This document shows, one piece after another, positions 17,337-25,137 of a DNA stretch of 32,408 nucleotides (position 1 is the stretch's first letter; every line of letters begins with the position of its first letter). The translations under genes and the position numbers were made by a program. The stretch spans positions 1 to 32,408 of the forward strand of contig JAISJU010000006.1 in the NCBI GenBank assembly GCA_031261165.1, read 5' to 3'. The notes beneath the pieces were generated by a model, which was not told the DNA's origin, did no database searches, and was given only the letters and a program-made list of their open reading frames with translations. Source of the DNA: Prevotellaceae bacterium. Lineage in GTDB: Bacteria; Bacteroidota; Bacteroidia; Bacteroidales; Paludibacteraceae.

Positions 17337-18974
17337 CTATTTCTTGAATTTTCCAATATTCATTATCATTTGCTCAAACTGTTCTCGGGGAACGGCGGCT
17401 TTGTTTCGCACTTTGGTGTGGTAATTATAAACCGTACTCATTGAATAGCGCAAGAAACTTGCTATTTGCGCATTGTCCGTAATGCCGAGTTTGATAAGTG
17501 CATACACCCGCAGTTCGGGCGGCAAAAGTTCGTTGGGTTTGAGTACAAATTGCTCTTCGGGCAAAAGAAGTTCATTCACATCTTTCACAAAATCGGGATA
17601 CATATTAATAAATGTCTTGTCGAAATTATGATACAGTTCTTTCAACTCTTTGTCGAGAAACTCGGTAGATTTAAGTTTGCGGAAAAGTTCTTCTATTTTT
17701 TGCGTGGCAGCCGTTTTGTTCAACATACGGCGGTATTCTTCCAACTTGTCGATATACGAAGAACAGATGCTCAAATAATGTCCTATATGCCTTTCTCTCA
17801 GGTGGTTTGCCTCCGAAAGTTTGTCGTTGGCTATTTCAAATCGATGATTGGCGGTTTGCAAATCGGCATTCAAAGCATTTAATTTTTTATTGAGAAGCGA
17901 CAACTTTTGACGCGATTTTTTTATCCTCCTCAACTGCCAACAAATATACACTATCGTTACCGCAAGCAAAAACGCAAGCAAGAGAATGGCAATAAAATAT
18001 CGGAAAATTTTCTGTCCCTGGTCCATTAATTCTTGCTTGTAGGAATCCTGAATAATGTTAAAAATTTTTGAAACCTCAATAGAACGGAAACGGGCATCGC
18101 AAAATGCGGCATCGCCGAGCGAAAGACCTATAATATAATATGCCTGCTCCAAATCGCCGGTATCATACAGCAAGTTTGCCATCAAATACAGCGAAGCGTT
18201 TTCTTTGATAGCATTTTTTGTATCTGCAATAACGGACATAGCGCAATATTTTTTTGCCATATCAAGGTTCTTTTCCTGTCTGTAAGTGCGTGCGATGCAG
18301 TAGGCTAAAATGGCTTTTTCGTGCGTGTCCGGCGCATTTTCATCGAAAACGCTCAACAACAAATTTCGCGTATCGTTGAGTTTGCCTGCATCATAAAGTT
18401 TTTCGGCGCAAATAATTTTATAATGTACAGAGGAGGTGTCAAGCACTGCTGCCAAACTGTCGCGGTAGTGGCTTTTTTGCTTTTTGCAGCCCATCAGATT
18501 GATGTTGCCGTAGGAATATTGCTCGTAGAGGGCTTGGTATGCGCCATAATAATGTTCTTGCAAACTTTTGGGCAAACTCCGACTGTTTATGCTCGCCAAC
18601 AATTCCAATGCGTCAATATACATTCCTATTACAGAATAAAATTCTGCCAAACGTAATTTCGATTCCGCTTGCAAAACCGGATTATTCAAAGTTTTGGCTA
18701 TCAATATATTGCAGCGTGCATACACTATTGCCGAATCGGTAAGAAAATCTTTGTATTCGTCATAAATCAAGCCATTTACCTTATATTCCTGTTCGGATTT
18801 TATGCCGGGCAGATGCAACATATTTTTCAATGTCTCGATTTTGTTTTCTTTCTGTTTAACATAAAATTCGCGTTTGTTGAGCGTTGCATACATATCCTCG
18901 TACTCTTTCTGCTGTGCAAAGGAAAGAGCGCAAAAAATGTACATACCCAATAAAATAATGATGAGCTTTTTCAT
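17337..18974 (-). CDS. susR: SusR-type membrane-bound transcriptional regulator
   Basis: Inner-membrane regulator expected to sense a maltooligosaccharide in the periplasm and activate the starch genes. The 545-residue protein has a signal peptide (to about residue 20), a helical TPR-like periplasmic half (about 25-310), one transmembrane segment (about 325-346), a coiled coil (about 350-395) and a cytoplasmic part ending in a LuxR-like helix-turn-helix (about 483-530: LPPELRVYALIKLGITDNAQIASFLRYSMSTVYNY). This is the layout of B. thetaiotaomicron SusR, whose cytoplasmic half falls in a DUF6377-type family. It is transcribed toward the amylase but is separated from it by 757 bp, so the amylase must have its own promoter. 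Maltose as signal is known for B. thetaiotaomicron SusR and inferred here. Confidence 0.88.
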   Translation of the reverse strand: MKKLIIILLGMYIFCALSFAQQKEYEDMYATLNKREFYVKQKENKIETLKNMLHLPGIKSEQEYKVNGLIYDEYKDFLTDSAIVYARCNILIAKTLNNPVLQAESKLRLAEFYSVIGMYIDALELLASINSRSLPKSLQEHYYGAYQALYEQYSYGNINLMGCKKQKSHYRDSLAAVLDTSSVHYKIICAEKLYDAGKLNDTRNLLLSVFDENAPDTHEKAILAYCIARTYRQEKNLDMAKKYCAMSVIADTKNAIKENASLYLMANLLYDTGDLEQAYYIIGLSLGDAAFCDARFRSIEVSKIFNIIQDSYKQELMDQGQKIFRYFIAILLLAFLLAVTIVYICWQLRRIKKSRQKLSLLNKKLNALNADLQTANHRFEIANDKLSEANHLRERHIGHYLSICSSYIDKLEEYRRMLNKTAATQKIEELFRKLKSTEFLDKELKELYHNFDKTFINMYPDFVKDVNELLLPEEQFVLKPNELLPPELRVYALIKLGITDNAQIASFLRYSMSTVYNYHTKVRNKAAVPREQFEQMIMNIGKFKK

Positions 18975-18996
18975 ACATATTCAGTTTTTGAGACTA

Positions 18997-19028
18997 CAAA
19001 TGTAATAATATTATTGAACATCTACAAA
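18997..19028 (-). promoter_or_regulatory. susR promoter
   Basis: On the minus strand TTTG (19025-19028), 20 bp, TACATTTG (18997-19004): a near-perfect Bacteroidota promoter whose -7 box ends 22 bp before the susR ATG. A 12-bp palindrome AATAATATTATT lies in the spacer (19004-19015), and a TGTAG half-site overlaps the -33 box (19022-19026), which might allow self-regulation. Confidence 0.7.
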
Positions 19029-19120
19029 AACATATAAGAAACTTTTGAGATATTTAAGGAAACGGGGCTGCTAAAATAAGTAAAATATGAAAAATAAATA
19101 ACATATAACAGTTTAATTTT

Positions 19121-19207
19121 CTTTGTGAAACTCTTTGTGCCCTTTGTGGTAAATGATTGCAAAAACTATGGTTTTAAACCACAAAGAACACAAAGAGTTT
19201 CACAAAG
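19121..19207. repeat. Palindromic CACAAAG-word hairpin between pepP and susR
   Basis: Perfect 19-bp arms (19121-19139 and 19189-19207, made of CTTTGTG and CTCTTTGTG words and their complements) plus inner arms CCTTTGTGGT/ACCACAAAG. It follows the aminopeptidase P stop on the minus strand by 16 bp and lies upstream of the susR promoter, so it may double as a terminator, although no strong T-run follows. Confidence 0.75.
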
Positions 19208-19223
19208 TTCACAAGTTAAAGAA

Positions 19224-20975
19224 TCAACTTCTCGTTTTTTCTTTCAACCAACTACGCTCTTTTTCCGTCAAATGCGGACTGATTTTTTCAAAAACCGTTT
19301 GATGATAGTCGTCAAGCCAGCGTTTTTCATTCTCGGTCAGCAACGAGAAATCAATCGCCCTGCTGTCAAAGGGAATGAGCGAGATGGTTTCAAATTGCAG
19401 GAATTTTCCGAAAGCGGTTTCTTCGCTTTCCACCACCAGCACCATATTTTCGAGGCGCACGCCGTATTCGCCTGCCCGCGAGATGCTCGGCTCGTTGCTG
19501 ATGAGCATTCCTGCTGCCAATGCCGTTGGTTTTTCGTCAATGTAACGAATGGCGGGCGGGTATTCGTGTACGTTGAGGAAATGCCCGATGCCGTGCCCGG
19601 TGCCGTGTCCGTAGGTGATGCCGTTTTGCCAAAGGAATTGCCGCGCCAATGTATCTAATTGATAACCAAATGTTCCGAGCGGAAATTTCGCTTGCGCCAA
19701 TGCGATATGTCCTTTTAATACTAATGTATAATCGGTTTTTTGCTGTGCGGTCGGCTCGCCAAGCGCGAGGGTGCGCGTCATATCGGTTGTGCCGTCAAAA
19801 AACTGCGTGCCTGCATCAAGCAGCAGGAAATCCTCTGCGCGTAAGGCTTTATCGGTCTGCTCATTAGGGATATAATGCGCAATCGCGCCGTGTTCCGCAT
19901 AACCGGCGATGGTGGCAAAACTTTCGCCGAAAAAGAGCGGTTGCGCCGATTTCAGTTCGTGCAGTTTGTCGGAAACGGCAAGTTCGCTGATATTTTCCGT
20001 GTTTTCTTCAATCCACATCAACAACCTCGCCAACGCGATGCCGTCTTTGATGCAGGCGTTTTTGACACCTGCGATTTCTACGGCGTTTTTCTTGCTTTTC
20101 AGCACAGCCGCAGGCGAAATTTTGTCGATGATATTGCTATTTTTGGAAATATTGCCAAACAAACGGCTGTTGATTTTCGATTTGTCAAGCCAAACGGTTT
20201 TATTCAGAATAGTCAGGTAGGCAGCGATATAACTGTAGTCAAAAATCACAATATTCTGATTTTCAAACGCTTGTTTGACTTCATCGGTCAATTTGGCACT
20301 GTCGATAAATAAGGTGCAACGGTTTTGTTCTACGACTGCAAAGGCTGCTGCCACAGGGCTGTGCGGTAAATCGCAAGCACGGAAATTGAAAGTCCAAGCG
20401 ACTTCTTCCATATCGGTCAAAATCAGCGCATCGGCATTTTCTTTTGCCATTTCGGCACGGATTTCCGAGAGTTTTTCGGCGGTTGGTTTGCCCGCATATT
20501 CTTCGTCAAACAAAAATATTTTTTGCGGCTCGGCAACAGGCCGGTCTTCCCAAATTGTCGAAATCAAATCTTTATGCACAAAGGCAAAATCTTTTTCCGT
20601 CTTTTCGATGGTTTCTGCGGGAAAAACATCAAGACGCAGGGCGATTTTCGGATTTTCTGCCGAAATTTCATTTTTAAGCCATTTTATCGCCTCTGCAAAC
20701 AAATTTCGGGTGGTAAATATCTGAAAATCTGTGTTTTTCAACTGCTCTTGCGCCTGCAAAGTGTAACGCGAGTCTGTCCATAACGCCGCTTTTTTGGCAG
20801 TTACCGCTACAATTCCGTTGGAGCCGTCAAAGCCCGAAATCCACGTGCGCTCACGCTCGGCAGGGGCGGAATATTCGTTCAAGTGCGGATTGGAATCGCT
20901 TAGGATACAAGCATTTATACCGAATTTCTTCATCTCGGCACGTAATAAATTGATGCGTTTTTTTATTTCTTTCAT
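19224..20975 (-). CDS. pepP: Xaa-Pro aminopeptidase (aminopeptidase P, M24B)
   Basis: Cytoplasmic dinuclear-metal peptidase that removes an N-terminal residue preceding proline. The 583-residue product has the long bacterial/eukaryotic APP layout: two creatinase-type N-terminal domains (about 1-140 and 150-295) and the C-terminal pita-bread domain (about 300-540). All five metal ligands are visible: D387 (LLLDAGT), D398 (GTTDMT), H461 (in HGTGHGIGH), E495 (ISNEP) and E509 (RLENM). The tail after 545 (WLDDYH to the C-terminus) is the extension seen in APP1-type enzymes. I chose the ATG at 20975 rather than 20999, because it begins at MKEIKKRI and sits 21 bp after the -7 box. Single gene, divergent from glutathione peroxidase. 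Confidence 0.94.
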   Translation of the reverse strand: MKEIKKRINLLRAEMKKFGINACILSDSNPHLNEYSAPAERERTWISGFDGSNGIVAVTAKKAALWTDSRYTLQAQEQLKNTDFQIFTTRNLFAEAIKWLKNEISAENPKIALRLDVFPAETIEKTEKDFAFVHKDLISTIWEDRPVAEPQKIFLFDEEYAGKPTAEKLSEIRAEMAKENADALILTDMEEVAWTFNFRACDLPHSPVAAAFAVVEQNRCTLFIDSAKLTDEVKQAFENQNIVIFDYSYIAAYLTILNKTVWLDKSKINSRLFGNISKNSNIIDKISPAAVLKSKKNAVEIAGVKNACIKDGIALARLLMWIEENTENISELAVSDKLHELKSAQPLFFGESFATIAGYAEHGAIAHYIPNEQTDKALRAEDFLLLDAGTQFFDGTTDMTRTLALGEPTAQQKTDYTLVLKGHIALAQAKFPLGTFGYQLDTLARQFLWQNGITYGHGTGHGIGHFLNVHEYPPAIRYIDEKPTALAAGMLISNEPSISRAGEYGVRLENMVLVVESEETAFGKFLQFETISLIPFDSRAIDFSLLTENEKRWLDDYHQTVFEKISPHLTEKERSWLKEKTRS

Positions 20976-20994
20976 CGTTTTTTTAAATAGAAAG

Positions 20995-21028
20995 GACAAA
21001 AGTATAAAAATATTTTCATACTTTTGTC
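20995..21028. promoter_or_regulatory. Mirror-image divergent promoters of pepP and gpx
   Basis: An 11-bp perfect inverted repeat (GACAAAAGTAT at 20995-21005, ATACTTTTGTC at 21018-21028) supplies a TACTTTTG -7 box in each direction: 20997-21004 for pepP (minus) and 21019-21026 for the peroxidase (plus). Neither has a TTTG -33 box; each has GACAAA there because of the symmetry. Start-to-start distance is only 78 bp. Confidence 0.6.
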
Positions 21029-21053
21029 AGATTTTTAATTCTCAAAAGAAGTT

Positions 21054-21599
21054 ATGAAAAAAATAATGTTTCTCGCAGCCGCATTCTTATCGACAATCGG
21101 CTGTTTATCAGCACAAAACAGTGGTTTCCACAGTTTTAATGTTACGACCATTGACGGCAATAATTTTTCGCTGTCGGCGTTGAAAGGCAAAAAAGTTTTG
21201 GTGGTAAATGTCGCCTCCAAGTGCGGATTGACGCCGCAATACAAGCAGTTGCAGGAGTTGTACGACAAATACAAAGACCAAAACTTTGTCATTATCGGTT
21301 TTCCCGCCAATAATTTCGGGGCGCAAGAGCCGGGTACGAACGAAGAAATTCAAGTGTTTTGCAGCACAAATTACGGCGTAACTTTCCCGATGATGGCAAA
21401 AATTTCCGTCAAAGGCGATGACATCGCACCGCTGTATAAATGGCTGACGGAAAAGGCGTTGAACGGCAAACAAGATGCGGAAGTGCAATGGAATTTTCAA
21501 AAGTTTTTGATTGATGAAAAAGGCGATTGGGTTGATTTTGTTGCACCCGGCGAGTCGCCGTTTTCGGAAAAAATTGTGTCGTGGATAGAAGGGAAATAA
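21054..21599 (+). CDS. Glutathione peroxidase family protein (thiol peroxidase), exported
   Basis: Thioredoxin-fold peroxidase that reduces hydrogen or lipid peroxides, in bacteria usually with thioredoxin rather than glutathione as donor. The 181-residue product shows the catalytic set: C57 in VASKCGLTPQY (Cys in place of selenocysteine), Q91 in FPANNFGAQEPG, and W146-N147 in VQWNFQKFL. A second Cys (C103 in VFCSTNYG) sits where the resolving Cys of the thioredoxin-dependent type is expected. An N-terminal signal peptide (MKKIMFLAAAFL... cut near LSA-Q) points to the periplasm; C17 in TIGC is a poor lipobox. The stop codon abuts the response regulator, suggesting an operon. Confidence 0.92.
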   Translation: MKKIMFLAAAFLSTIGCLSAQNSGFHSFNVTTIDGNNFSLSALKGKKVLVVNVASKCGLTPQYKQLQELYDKYKDQNFVIIGFPANNFGAQEPGTNEEIQVFCSTNYGVTFPMMAKISVKGDDIAPLYKWLTEKALNGKQDAEVQWNFQKFLIDEKGDWVDFVAPGESPFSEKIVSWIEGK

Positions 21600-21605
21600 T
21601 TGAGT

Positions 21606-22253
21606 ATGAAAAAAGTTATTATTGCAGATAATCAGGACATTACATCGCTCGGATTGCAGTTTATTTGCAAGCAAATCCCCGATGTGGAAATTGCTGCGGG
21701 CGTGAGCAACAAAGCGGAACTGAAACAGAAATTGACGCTGTTTCCCGATGCGGTGGTGTTGCTGGACTACACGCTGTTCGATTTGATTAGCGTTGATGAG
21801 TTGGCGATTATTCAAGACCGTTTTTCGGAGGCGTTTTGGCTGCTTTTCAGCGACCGGTTGAGCGAGTATTTTGTGCGGCGGCTTTCGGCGGAAAAGCACG
21901 TGAGCATCGTGCTGAAAGAGGCATCTTCCGATGAAATTCTTGCCGGAATAAACGCCGCTTTGCACGAGCAACAGTATTTTTGCTCGCACATCAAAAGTAT
22001 GCTGCAAACCAACAAAGAAGACTCGTTGCGCATCGAAAATGCAGGTTTGACTTCCACCGAAAAGGATATTTTGAAACTCATTGCAATGGGCAAAAGTACC
22101 AAAGAAATTGCAATAGAACGCTTTTCGAGCATTCACACCGTTGCCACGCATCGCAAAAATATTTTCCGAAAATTGGATATTAACAATATGTACGAGGCTA
22201 CGAAATATGCTTTGCACGCAGGGATTATTGTTGAGGCGGAGTATTATATTTAA
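21606..22253 (+). CDS. NarL/LuxR-family response regulator
   Basis: Two-component transcription factor of 215 residues. Receiver domain (about 1-120) with the acidic pair near D8, phosphoacceptor D54 (VVLLDYTL) and K104 (VLKEAS); LuxR-type helix-turn-helix at about 148-206 (LTSTEKDILKLIAMGKSTKE, then HTVATHRKNIFRKL). I chose the ATG at 21606, six bases after the peroxidase stop; a TTG at 21600 directly abuts the stop but gives only two extra residues. No sensor kinase lies in the window, so the partner is unknown. Coupling to the peroxidase suggests a role in stress control. Its stop is three bases from the convergent permease stop, leaving no room for a terminator. Confidence 0.9.
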   Translation: MKKVIIADNQDITSLGLQFICKQIPDVEIAAGVSNKAELKQKLTLFPDAVVLLDYTLFDLISVDELAIIQDRFSEAFWLLFSDRLSEYFVRRLSAEKHVSIVLKEASSDEILAGINAALHEQQYFCSHIKSMLQTNKEDSLRIENAGLTSTEKDILKLIAMGKSTKEIAIERFSSIHTVATHRKNIFRKLDINNMYEATKYALHAGIIVEAEYYI

Positions 22254-22256
22254 CCT

Positions 22257-22856
22257 TTATTTCTTCCACCCGCAAACCCATTTTTCCAACAAATCAATCA
22301 AGAAAAACAGCAAAACCCCAAGCAAGGAAAGTGCCAGAATGCCGATGCTCATTTCGCTGTAATTCAGCCGCATCCACGCATCAACGATGTAAAAACCCAT
22401 ACCTTTGTCCGTGCCGAAAGTTTCGGTGAAGAAAAGCACTGAAATAGCCGTGCCTGTGGCTATGCGCAGTGAGGTGAGCAGTTCGGGCAGCACGGCGGGT
22501 AGTACAATGTGGCGCAGCATTTGCCCTTTGCTTGCGCCGAGCGAGGTTAGCACGTGGAAATCTTCGCGCGGAATGTGTAACGCCGCATCGCGCACTGCCA
22601 CAATGATTTGAAACACGAGTATCAGCACAATCATCGTGATTTTAGCCGCCTCGCCAATGCCGAAAAGCAGCATTATCAAAGGCAGCAACGCGAGTTTGGG
22701 TATCGGATAAGTGAAATAGAGCAGCGGGTTGCCGATTTTATTAATTTTCGGCGAGCGGGCAAGCAGCAAACCGAGCGGCACACCGATTGCCAGCGCAATG
22801 GCGATGCCTTCGATTATTCTTAAAGAACTTGCTGATATGTGTTGCCAAATTATCAT
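22257..22856 (-). CDS. ABC transporter permease (SsuC/TauC/ThiX type), N-terminally short
   Basis: Inner-membrane channel subunit of the importer encoded by the next two genes. The 199-residue product carries the binding-protein-dependent transport domain, with the EAA loop SLGASKGQMLRHIVLPAVLP (105-124) and about five membrane segments. Family members are usually about 250 residues, with one further N-terminal transmembrane helix before the WQHISASSLRI motif; here that motif is at residue 4. A TAA stop sits immediately before the ATG, and just upstream lie a TTAGAC direct repeat and a long palindrome. It may have lost its first helix by repeat insertion, or be a naturally short form. The last gene of a binding protein-ATPase-permease run. 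Confidence 0.82.
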   Translation of the reverse strand: MIIWQHISASSLRIIEGIAIALAIGVPLGLLLARSPKINKIGNPLLYFTYPIPKLALLPLIMLLFGIGEAAKITMIVLILVFQIIVAVRDAALHIPREDFHVLTSLGASKGQMLRHIVLPAVLPELLTSLRIATGTAISVLFFTETFGTDKGMGFYIVDAWMRLNYSEMSIGILALSLLGVLLFFLIDLLEKWVCGWKK

Positions 22857-22892
22857 TTAGACGTTAGACTTTTAGACATTAGACTTTTAGAC
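22857..22892. repeat. TTAGAC-word direct repeats abutting the permease start
   Basis: Four copies of TTAGAC (two within CTTTTAGAC) in 36 bp, directly against the start codon of the shortened permease gene. It looks like the edge of an inserted or expanded repeat; see the permease entry. Confidence 0.55.
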
Positions 22893-22910
22893 TATTTTCA
22901 AACTTCGTGT

Positions 22911-23002
22911 CTTTGTGTCTTCGCGCCTTTGTGTTCAATATTTTGCCGCTTGCGGCTTTTTTTATACTAAACACGAAGACGCAAAGGCGCGAAGACACAA
23001 AG
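22911..23002. repeat. Palindromic CACAAAG/GCGAAGAC-word hairpin inside the ABC operon
   Basis: Perfect 21-bp arms (22911-22931 and 22982-23002, words CTTTGTGTC, TTCGCGC, CTTTG). The loop holds a GCCGC/GCGGC mini-hairpin (22945-22956) followed on the plus strand by TTTTTTT, which would be a plus-strand terminator although no plus-strand gene precedes it closely. It separates the ATPase and permease genes. Confidence 0.75.
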
Positions 23003-23016
23003 AAATAAATTCAAAA

Positions 23017-23736
23017 CTATAGTTTCTTTCTGATTTTCTGTTCTATTCTAAAAAAATCTTCTTCCCTGCGGTTTGCACCTGCATTGAAAAGCGGGTTTTC
23101 CCATATTTCGGGTTGCTCGGACAGCGTTTTGGGCATTAAAACAATATATTTGCCCACCGAAACCGCCTCGCGGATATTGTGCGTAACGAAAAGCGCAGTA
23201 GTTTTCCGCTCGCGCCAGAGTTGCAAAAACAGTTCGCGGGAACGCTCGGCGGTAAAAGTGTCGAGCGAAGAAAACGGCTCGTCCATCAGCAGCAAATCGG
23301 GCTGCAAAAGCCACGCCCGCGCCAGTGCCACGCGCTGCTGCTGACCGCCGCTCAATTCGCGCGGGTAACGTTTGAGCAATGCACCGATTTCCAAACAGTC
23401 AATGATATGGGCAGCATTGTCGCTTTCCTTTTGATGACGGATTTTCTGCGCCAGAAACAGGTTTTTTTCCACCGTGAGCCAATCCAGCAGACCGTAGTTT
23501 TGCGGAATGTAACCCAAAGAATGTTTTTGCGGATTAAGCGGCTCACCGTTCAGCAGAATTTCGCCCGCATCGGATTTCAGAATGCCGCAAAGGGTTTTCA
23601 GCAGCGTGGATTTGCCGCAACCGGACTTGCCGAGCAAGCAGTAAATCGCGCCACGCTCTACCGTCAAGTTGAAATCCCGCAACACAGCCGTTTCGCCGTA
23701 GGACACATTAATATTATGTATGGCGAGGATACTCAT
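23017..23736 (-). CDS. ABC transporter ATP-binding protein (SsuB/TauB/ThiZ type)
   Basis: Cytoplasmic ATPase of 239 residues that powers the importer. Motifs: Walker A GKSGCGKST (36-44), Q-loop Q79 (IPQNYGL), signature LSGGQQQR (128-135), Walker B LLLMDEP (148-154), D-loop SSLD, H-loop H186 (VTHNIREA). This is the nitrate/sulfonate/taurine/thiamine-precursor subgroup. Its ATG overlaps the stop of the binding-protein gene by four bases (ATGA), which implies translational coupling. The permease follows after 160 bp that contain a long palindrome. Substrate cannot be set from the sequence. Confidence 0.93.
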   Translation of the reverse strand: MSILAIHNINVSYGETAVLRDFNLTVERGAIYCLLGKSGCGKSTLLKTLCGILKSDAGEILLNGEPLNPQKHSLGYIPQNYGLLDWLTVEKNLFLAQKIRHQKESDNAAHIIDCLEIGALLKRYPRELSGGQQQRVALARAWLLQPDLLLMDEPFSSLDTFTAERSRELFLQLWRERKTTALFVTHNIREAVSVGKYIVLMPKTLSEQPEIWENPLFNAGANRREEDFFRIEQKIRKKL

Positions 23737-24656
23737 TTTTGAATAAAACGGTCGTCAAGACAATTTTCCCAGATAATATCTTTTGAAGGCAACAAATCTT
23801 TACTTCGCAACCAATTTTCCGTTTCTTTCAAGTCCGTCATTTTCGGCATTTGCGCAGGCGTGTAGTCGGGCAACCGGACATTGCCAATTAATGGCTCGGG
23901 AAAACCGATGTCATTGACTAAAATATCTTTAATATCTTCAACGGAATGGCTTTTGATATACTCAACCGCCTCGTTGTAAGCCGCGTAAAACGCTTTGATT
24001 TGGTCAAACTTTTGGTCGATGGAGGCGGTTTTGAACATTATGCCGGTTACGGCAAAGCCGAGTTCGTTCATACACACAATGCTGCGTGCGCCTTTTGACA
24101 ATGCGATGGTAATAAAAGGGTCGGGCAAAGCGGTGGCATCGCTCTCGCCTTTCAGCAGCATTTCAAAGCGAATGGGGATTTTGTTGATTTCCTGTTTCTC
24201 AATGCTGTCTGCGCTAACGGCAGAGGCGAGGGCTTTTTCGATGCAAAAATCAATGACTGTGTTGCGTGACACGCCGATTTTTTTACCGCGTAAATCACTA
24301 ATTTGGTTGATGTTCGGGTTGGCGGTCATCAGGCAAAAAGTGGCGTTGCAAGCCGATGTGAGTTTCAGGTCTATACCGCCCGCACGTTGCAAAATGGCAC
24401 CGGTGTAGTCGATTACCGTGCCGTCAATGTTTCCGCTTTGAAAGGCGGCATCGCGCTCGTTGGCGGAGTAGAATTTGACGATTTCCACCGATACGCCGTG
24501 CTTTTCAAAGATGCCTTTTTCTTTGGCAACTGCCAATGGCACATAGTCCATTGATGACATTACGCCTACTTTGAGCGACTGATTTTCAGGTGATTTCTGA
24601 CGGCAGGCGGTAAATGTGAGCGACAATATCGCCATCAAATATAAAATTCTTTTCAT
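23733..24656 (-). CDS. ABC transporter substrate-binding lipoprotein (NMT1/SsuA-like)
   Basis: A 307-residue lipoprotein with lipobox FTAC (C18), followed by an NMT1/THI5-like periplasmic binding fold: [23 protein letters not shown] near the start, [16 protein letters not shown], and [13 protein letters not shown]. Proteins of this kind bind sulfonates, nitrate, taurine or the thiamine precursor formyl-HMP derivatives. No THI-box riboswitch or thiamine gene is adjacent, so the substrate stays open. I chose the ATG at 24656 over one 17 codons upstream because it begins the signal peptide (MKRILYLM). A -7 box (24685-24692) precedes it. First gene of the three-gene ABC unit. Confidence 0.88.
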   Translation of the reverse strand: MKRILYLMAILSLTFTACRQKSPENQSLKVGVMSSMDYVPLAVAKEKGIFEKHGVSVEIVKFYSANERDAAFQSGNIDGTVIDYTGAILQRAGGIDLKLTSACNATFCLMTANPNINQISDLRGKKIGVSRNTVIDFCIEKALASAVSADSIEKQEINKIPIRFEMLLKGESDATALPDPFITIALSKGARSIVCMNELGFAVTGIMFKTASIDQKFDQIKAFYAAYNEAVEYIKSHSVEDIKDILVNDIGFPEPLIGNVRLPDYTPAQMPKMTDLKETENWLRSKDLLPSKDIIWENCLDDRFIQK

Positions 24657-24684
24657 AAAACTGTTTCTTTTAGTTTTGAGCCTG

Positions 24685-24692
24685 CAAAGATA
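24685..24692 (-). promoter_or_regulatory. -7 box for the ABC importer operon
   Basis: TATCTTTG on the minus strand (TAnnTTTG), ending 28 bp before the binding-protein ATG. No clear -33 TTTG; that position falls in the adjoining palindrome. Confidence 0.5.
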
Positions 24693-24700
24693 CATTTTTT

Positions 24701-24791
24701 TTGGCACGCAGATAACGCAGATTTTAAGGATTAGCGCAGATTTTTTAATTATCTGCGAAAATCAGGACAATCTGCGTTATCTGCGTGCCAA
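24701..24791. repeat. Palindromic GATAACGC-word hairpin between divergent genes
   Basis: Perfect 23-bp inverted repeat (24701-24723 and 24769-24791) with the words GGCACGCA, GATAACGCA, GATT. It lies between the divergent ABC operon and ppnP, directly against both promoters. The same words recur at 30805-30900. Confidence 0.8.
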
Positions 24792-24799
24792 AAATTTCA

Positions 24800-24807
24800 T
24801 ATCTTTG
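24800..24807 (+). promoter_or_regulatory. -7 box for ppnP
   Basis: TATCTTTG on the plus strand, ending 21 bp before the ppnP ATG. The -33 position lies in the palindromic repeat and has no TTTG. Confidence 0.5.
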
Positions 24808-24828
24808 TGCCCTCAAAAATCAATTATT

Positions 24829-25137
24829 ATGTTTGAAAAAGTAAATTTAGTAAAGAAAGCCAACATTTATTTTGATGGCAAAGTAACGAGCCGCACGATA
24901 TTTTACCCCTGCGGAACGCGCAAAACGCTGGGCATTATGCTACCGGGCGAGTATGAATTTGGCACCGATGCGCCGGAACTGATGGAAATTCAGGCGGGAA
25001 CGGTGGAAATACTACTGCCCAACGAAACGGAATGGCGCACGGTGGCGGCAGGCGGCAGTTTTGAAGTGCCGGGGAAATCGAAGTTCAAAATTAAGATGAA
25101 CGAGGTGGTGGATTATATCTGTTCATATCTGAACTAA
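24829..25137 (+). CDS. ppnP: Pyrimidine/purine nucleoside phosphorylase PpnP (DUF1255)
   Basis: Small cupin-fold enzyme (102 residues) of the PpnP family, which in E. coli splits several purine and pyrimidine nucleosides with phosphate. Recognised by overall match of length and motifs: [53 protein letters not shown] and the closing [15 protein letters not shown]. Upstream in-frame codons exist, but the ATG at 24829 gives the family's normal start (MFEKV) and follows the -7 box. Single gene; flanked on both sides by palindromic repeats. Confidence 0.92.
   Translation: MFEKVNLVKKANIYFDGKVTSRTIFYPCGTRKTLGIMLPGEYEFGTDAPELMEIQAGTVEILLPNETEWRTVAAGGSFEVPGKSKFKIKMNEVVDYICSYLN

Noticed and set aside
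21600..21605. TTG start for the response regulator abutting the peroxidase stop
   Set aside because: An ATG follows two codons later and begins the normal receiver sequence MKKVIIADN, so ATG is more likely.
21108..22217. 369-codon open frame antisense to both the peroxidase and the response regulator
   Set aside because: It spans two well-supported genes on the other strand, has no family motif and is rich in Phe, Gln, His and Arg, as antisense frames of such genes tend to be.
22945..22963. GCCGC/GCGGC hairpin plus T-run as a plus-strand terminator
   Set aside because: No plus-strand gene ends nearby (the response regulator ends about 690 bp earlier with an opposing gene between); it is probably part of the palindromic repeat.
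24657..24828. THI-box (TPP) riboswitch ahead of the NMT1-like ABC operon
   Set aside because: The upstream region is a 23-bp perfect palindrome and a -7 box; no CUGAGA-type thi-box core was seen on the minus strand.
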